52,221 nucleotides of DNA from Candidatus Poseidonia sp. (GTDB lineage: Archaea > Thermoplasmatota > Poseidoniia > Poseidoniales > Poseidoniaceae): positions 1 through 52,221 of the forward strand of contig JAQXEX010000069.1 of NCBI GenBank assembly GCA_029250625.1. The letters are read 5' to 3'. The translations under genes and the position numbers were made by a program. The notes under the pieces are model-generated. The model had not been told where the DNA came from, did no database searches, and saw only the letters and a program-made list of their open reading frames with translations. Shown one piece after another: positions 50,325-52,221 of this stretch (its first letter is position 1; each line of letters starts with the position of its first letter).

Positions 50325-51491
50325 ATGTCAAACGATAATGGCTTGTTCAATGTGACTGAGAAACACTTGAACACCGGTCTTCGTGGAATTCCTGTCGGTA
50401 CGTGCCGAACCTCGTTTGTTACGCCCACTGAAGGTGTCCACTATTGCGGATATCCAATCAGTGAACTCGCCAATCAGTCTCCTGAAGACGTGGTCTATCT
50501 TCTGTTCAACAAAGAACTTCCAACGCCAGCCCAGTCTGCGGCGTTCAAAGAAGACCTTGCTGGCCGAGGTCATGTTCCTGACAGCGTCGCCGCAGTGTTT
50601 CATACACTTCCAAAAGATGGCCATCCAATGGATTGGCTGAGCGTCGGAATCCAAACGCTTGGAATGCTCGAAACGACTGGGGATTGGAAAGAAGATGCCC
50701 TCAACCTCATTGCCCGTATGCCTCGGCTCATGGGACTCTTGTTCCGCATCCGAGAGGGCCGTGGATCAGACATCCCTGAAGATGACCTCTCAGCCACAAT
50801 GGTCAAGCGTTTTGCTCGTACCCTGGACTTGGATGGTATCGACCAAGACCAAATGGAACGTATCCTTTCCACTTACCTCGTATTGCACATGGACCACGGT
50901 GGCGGAAACCTCTCCACTTTTGCTGGAAAAGCCATTGCATCGGGCCATGCCACCGTGTATTCCTCTATTTCCGGAGCAATGAATGCTCTATCTGGGCCTC
51001 TTCATGGGCGTGCAAATCAGTCCTGCTTGGAATTCGTTCTACGCATCGGCACCAGCGACCCGGAACAAGTCGAAGCTTTCGTGCGCGGAGAACTTGAGGC
51101 GAAGCGCCCGGTGTTTGGATTCGGCCACGCTGTTCTACGAGCAGAGGACCCAAGAGCCACCGTTCAATTTGGACTGGGTGAAGTGATGTGCCCCGATGAT
51201 GAGAATTTCAAGATCATTCGGACCCTTCGCGAAGTCGCCCCTCGAGTTCTCTCGGAAAACCCCAAGATATCCAATCCTAATGCCAACGTAGACATCGCCA
51301 GTGGTGCCCTTCTTCACTATGTTGGATTCAAAGATCCAACTTATTATACCACCTTTTTTGGATGGGCTCGAGTCGCTGGAATCGGTGCTCAAATCATCGA
51401 TGAGCGAACGGTGATGAGGGACGGTAAGGGTACGCCTATTTACCGGCCAAAATACATCGCTGAACAACAAACATTGCGTCACGTTGAGTGA
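50325..51491 (+). CDS. gltA: Citrate synthase, eukaryotic (mitochondrial)-like type
   Basis: 388 residues. Condenses acetyl-CoA and oxaloacetate to citrate, entry to the TCA cycle. Catalytic residues are present: His227 in GPLHGRANQ, His268 in GFGHAVLRAEDPRA and Asp323 in NVDIASGALL. The wording of these motifs (GHAVLR rather than GHRVYK; DHGGGNLST; NVD-SG-LL-Y-G then YYTTFFGWAR and the late RPK) follows mitochondrial citrate synthase and the Geobacter enzyme, not the usual archaeal/bacterial short type. Length is shorter than the mitochondrial precursor by the missing transit peptide. It starts 99 bases after the YkgJ-like gene and probably has its own promoter (TTTATA near 50283). It is convergent with the last gene, two bases apart. 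Confidence 0.93.
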   Translation: MSNDNGLFNVTEKHLNTGLRGIPVGTCRTSFVTPTEGVHYCGYPISELANQSPEDVVYLLFNKELPTPAQSAAFKEDLAGRGHVPDSVAAVFHTLPKDGHPMDWLSVGIQTLGMLETTGDWKEDALNLIARMPRLMGLLFRIREGRGSDIPEDDLSATMVKRFARTLDLDGIDQDQMERILSTYLVLHMDHGGGNLSTFAGKAIASGHATVYSSISGAMNALSGPLHGRANQSCLEFVLRIGTSDPEQVEAFVRGELEAKRPVFGFGHAVLRAEDPRATVQFGLGEVMCPDDENFKIIRTLREVAPRVLSENPKISNPNANVDIASGALLHYVGFKDPTYYTTFFGWARVAGIGAQIIDERTVMRDGKGTPIYRPKYIAEQQTLRHVE

Positions 51492-51493
51492 GC

Positions 51494-52219
51494 TTAGTTC
51501 AACACCGGGCGGGATGTTTTCCCCGACCCCCGGTGTCCGATCATTCTTGGAGCCGACCATGGAGGAGTTGCTCCATCATATTGGACCAAGATGTCGTCGA
51601 TGGATTCGCTCCAACTCCACCTTCTCTTCCACTCTTCGATGAGCAAACGCCGGCGGGTTGAGTCGCATTGTTCCCATGAAGGCGTTGTCTCCATCAGTTC
51701 TGCGTGAATCTCACGATGGTTCTCGTATGTTGCTTGTTCCAAAGTTGACCACTGCGACTCATCAAGGGGGCGAGTTCCGGGTTGTGTCCACCGCAAATGG
51801 CCCGACGGTAGCCACAGGAGGCCAGGGTCTGCCTTGTCAGTGAGGGCGGTCAGTCCGGCTCGTATGAGGTCATGCTCAACCAGTGGACGAGTCGGCCATA
51901 CATACGTGGGCATCCCGTTTCGAACCTGAGTCAATCGCTTCAGACCCTTTCCGTTGAGTGAAACATGTCGTCCAAGTGGGATTGACCGGGTGGGGCCATC
52001 AAAGTATTCTATCGCACAGGGGAGCATGGAACTTCCTTGGCGAAGATGGGTGTTCACCAATTTACCAAACGGTGTGGCCAAGTAGGTGGGAAAGGCTTTG
52101 ATTCGTTGAAATGTTTTGTTTCCATACGGCGGGATGTAGGGTATCAGTGCAGCCCAAGGACGCTTTGTGGATGATTTTTTAGCCGATTGGGGCATGTGTT
52201 TGTGGAAGGAATAGAACAC
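51494..52219 (-). CDS. Unknown protein, possibly continuing past the window edge
   Basis: Up to 241 residues; a GTG at 52219 touches the window end, and an ATG at 52195 is the first internal start, so the gene may begin outside. The sequence is basic and Trp-rich with RPWAALIPYIPPYGNKTF at the N-terminus, a beta-rich middle (SIPLGRHVSLNGKGLKRL, TYVWPTRP), and a helical end (TRRRLLIEEWKRRWSW). No membrane segment, signal peptide or known motif is seen. I do not recognise the family. Confidence 0.55.
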   Translation of the reverse strand: MFYSFHKHMPQSAKKSSTKRPWAALIPYIPPYGNKTFQRIKAFPTYLATPFGKLVNTHLRQGSSMLPCAIEYFDGPTRSIPLGRHVSLNGKGLKRLTQVRNGMPTYVWPTRPLVEHDLIRAGLTALTDKADPGLLWLPSGHLRWTQPGTRPLDESQWSTLEQATYENHREIHAELMETTPSWEQCDSTRRRLLIEEWKRRWSWSESIDDILVQYDGATPPWSAPRMIGHRGSGKTSRPVLN

Positions 52220-52221
52220 CG

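Noticed and set aside
1-52221. Insertion sequence, prophage or integrase-bearing island
   Set aside because: No transposase, integrase, terminal repeats or phage structural genes were recognised in the window.

Overview
The window looks like a chromosomal piece of a marine planktonic euryarchaeon, most probably Marine Group II (Poseidoniales). Its informational genes are archaeal: transcription factor B, primase small subunit, membrane-bound LonB, ribosomal protein L40e, a UPF0147 protein, archaeal-type AspRS, TrmI and an A24 prepilin peptidase. Very large secreted, C-terminally anchored proteins with thrombospondin type 3 repeats fit that group. Metabolic genes of bacterial or eukaryote-like type are mixed in: AMSDH-like dehydrogenase, luciferase-like monooxygenase, asparaginase II, an RsuA-type pseudouridine synthase and a mitochondrial-type citrate synthase. 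The lineage is inferred from gene content only. Packing is tight: 1- and 4-base overlaps (GTGA, ATGA), stops lying back to back, and convergent genes that overlap.

Layout. 1-6976 (minus): a truncated panB, then a six-gene run (alpha/beta hydrolase resembling kynurenine formamidase, atypical SDR, TPR protein, luciferase-like monooxygenase, asparaginase II, AMSDH-like aldehyde dehydrogenase) that reads as a small amino-acid or aromatic catabolic operon. 7063-20668: three giant surface proteins (GDSL esterase with calcium repeats; NEW3 protein with a nested SGNH hydrolase and a cytosolic zinc ribbon; CPHC thiol protein), with a CPBP protease, aspS and trmI between them. 20743-31748: housekeeping and membrane genes (lonB, MFS carrier, AI-2E-family permease, UPF0147, prepilin peptidase, rpl40e, a zinc-ligand-less MBL protein, TFB, purA) and tRNA-Ala(UGC). 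31749-36183: a decayed gene fragment, an AmpG-like carrier, a membrane protein matching that fragment, and a membrane-anchored subtilase between two tiny membrane proteins. 36337-39948: a 1203-residue protein with two beta-propeller plus calcium-repeat modules. 40033-45707: an unknown gene whose start region is rich in inverted repeats, priS, an rsuA-like gene, an alpha-oxoamine synthase, two unknown membrane proteins and a DUF309 protein. 45758-50225: a tightly coupled three-gene operon. 50325-52219: citrate synthase and an unknown gene at the window edge.

The strongest candidate for something undescribed is the 45758-50225 operon. It encodes a DUF835 protein with a disordered tail, a protein whose AAA+ domain looks clearly like bacterial DnaA but has lost the P-loop lysine, and a YkgJ-type cysteine-cluster protein. 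Other leads are the eukaryote-type citrate synthase, the SGNH domain inserted into a NEW3 fold, and perfect inverted repeats at 17064-17080 and 40308-40336.

Regulation visible in the sequence: several genes have a TATA-like box centred about 24-27 bases before the start codon, which predicts leaderless mRNAs (trmI, the 17147 gene, rpl40e, two tiny membrane proteins, the 36337 gene). Others (TFB, the DnaA-like gene, the hydrolase at 6976) have clear Shine-Dalgarno sequences. No CRISPR array, insertion sequence, rRNA or prophage was seen.
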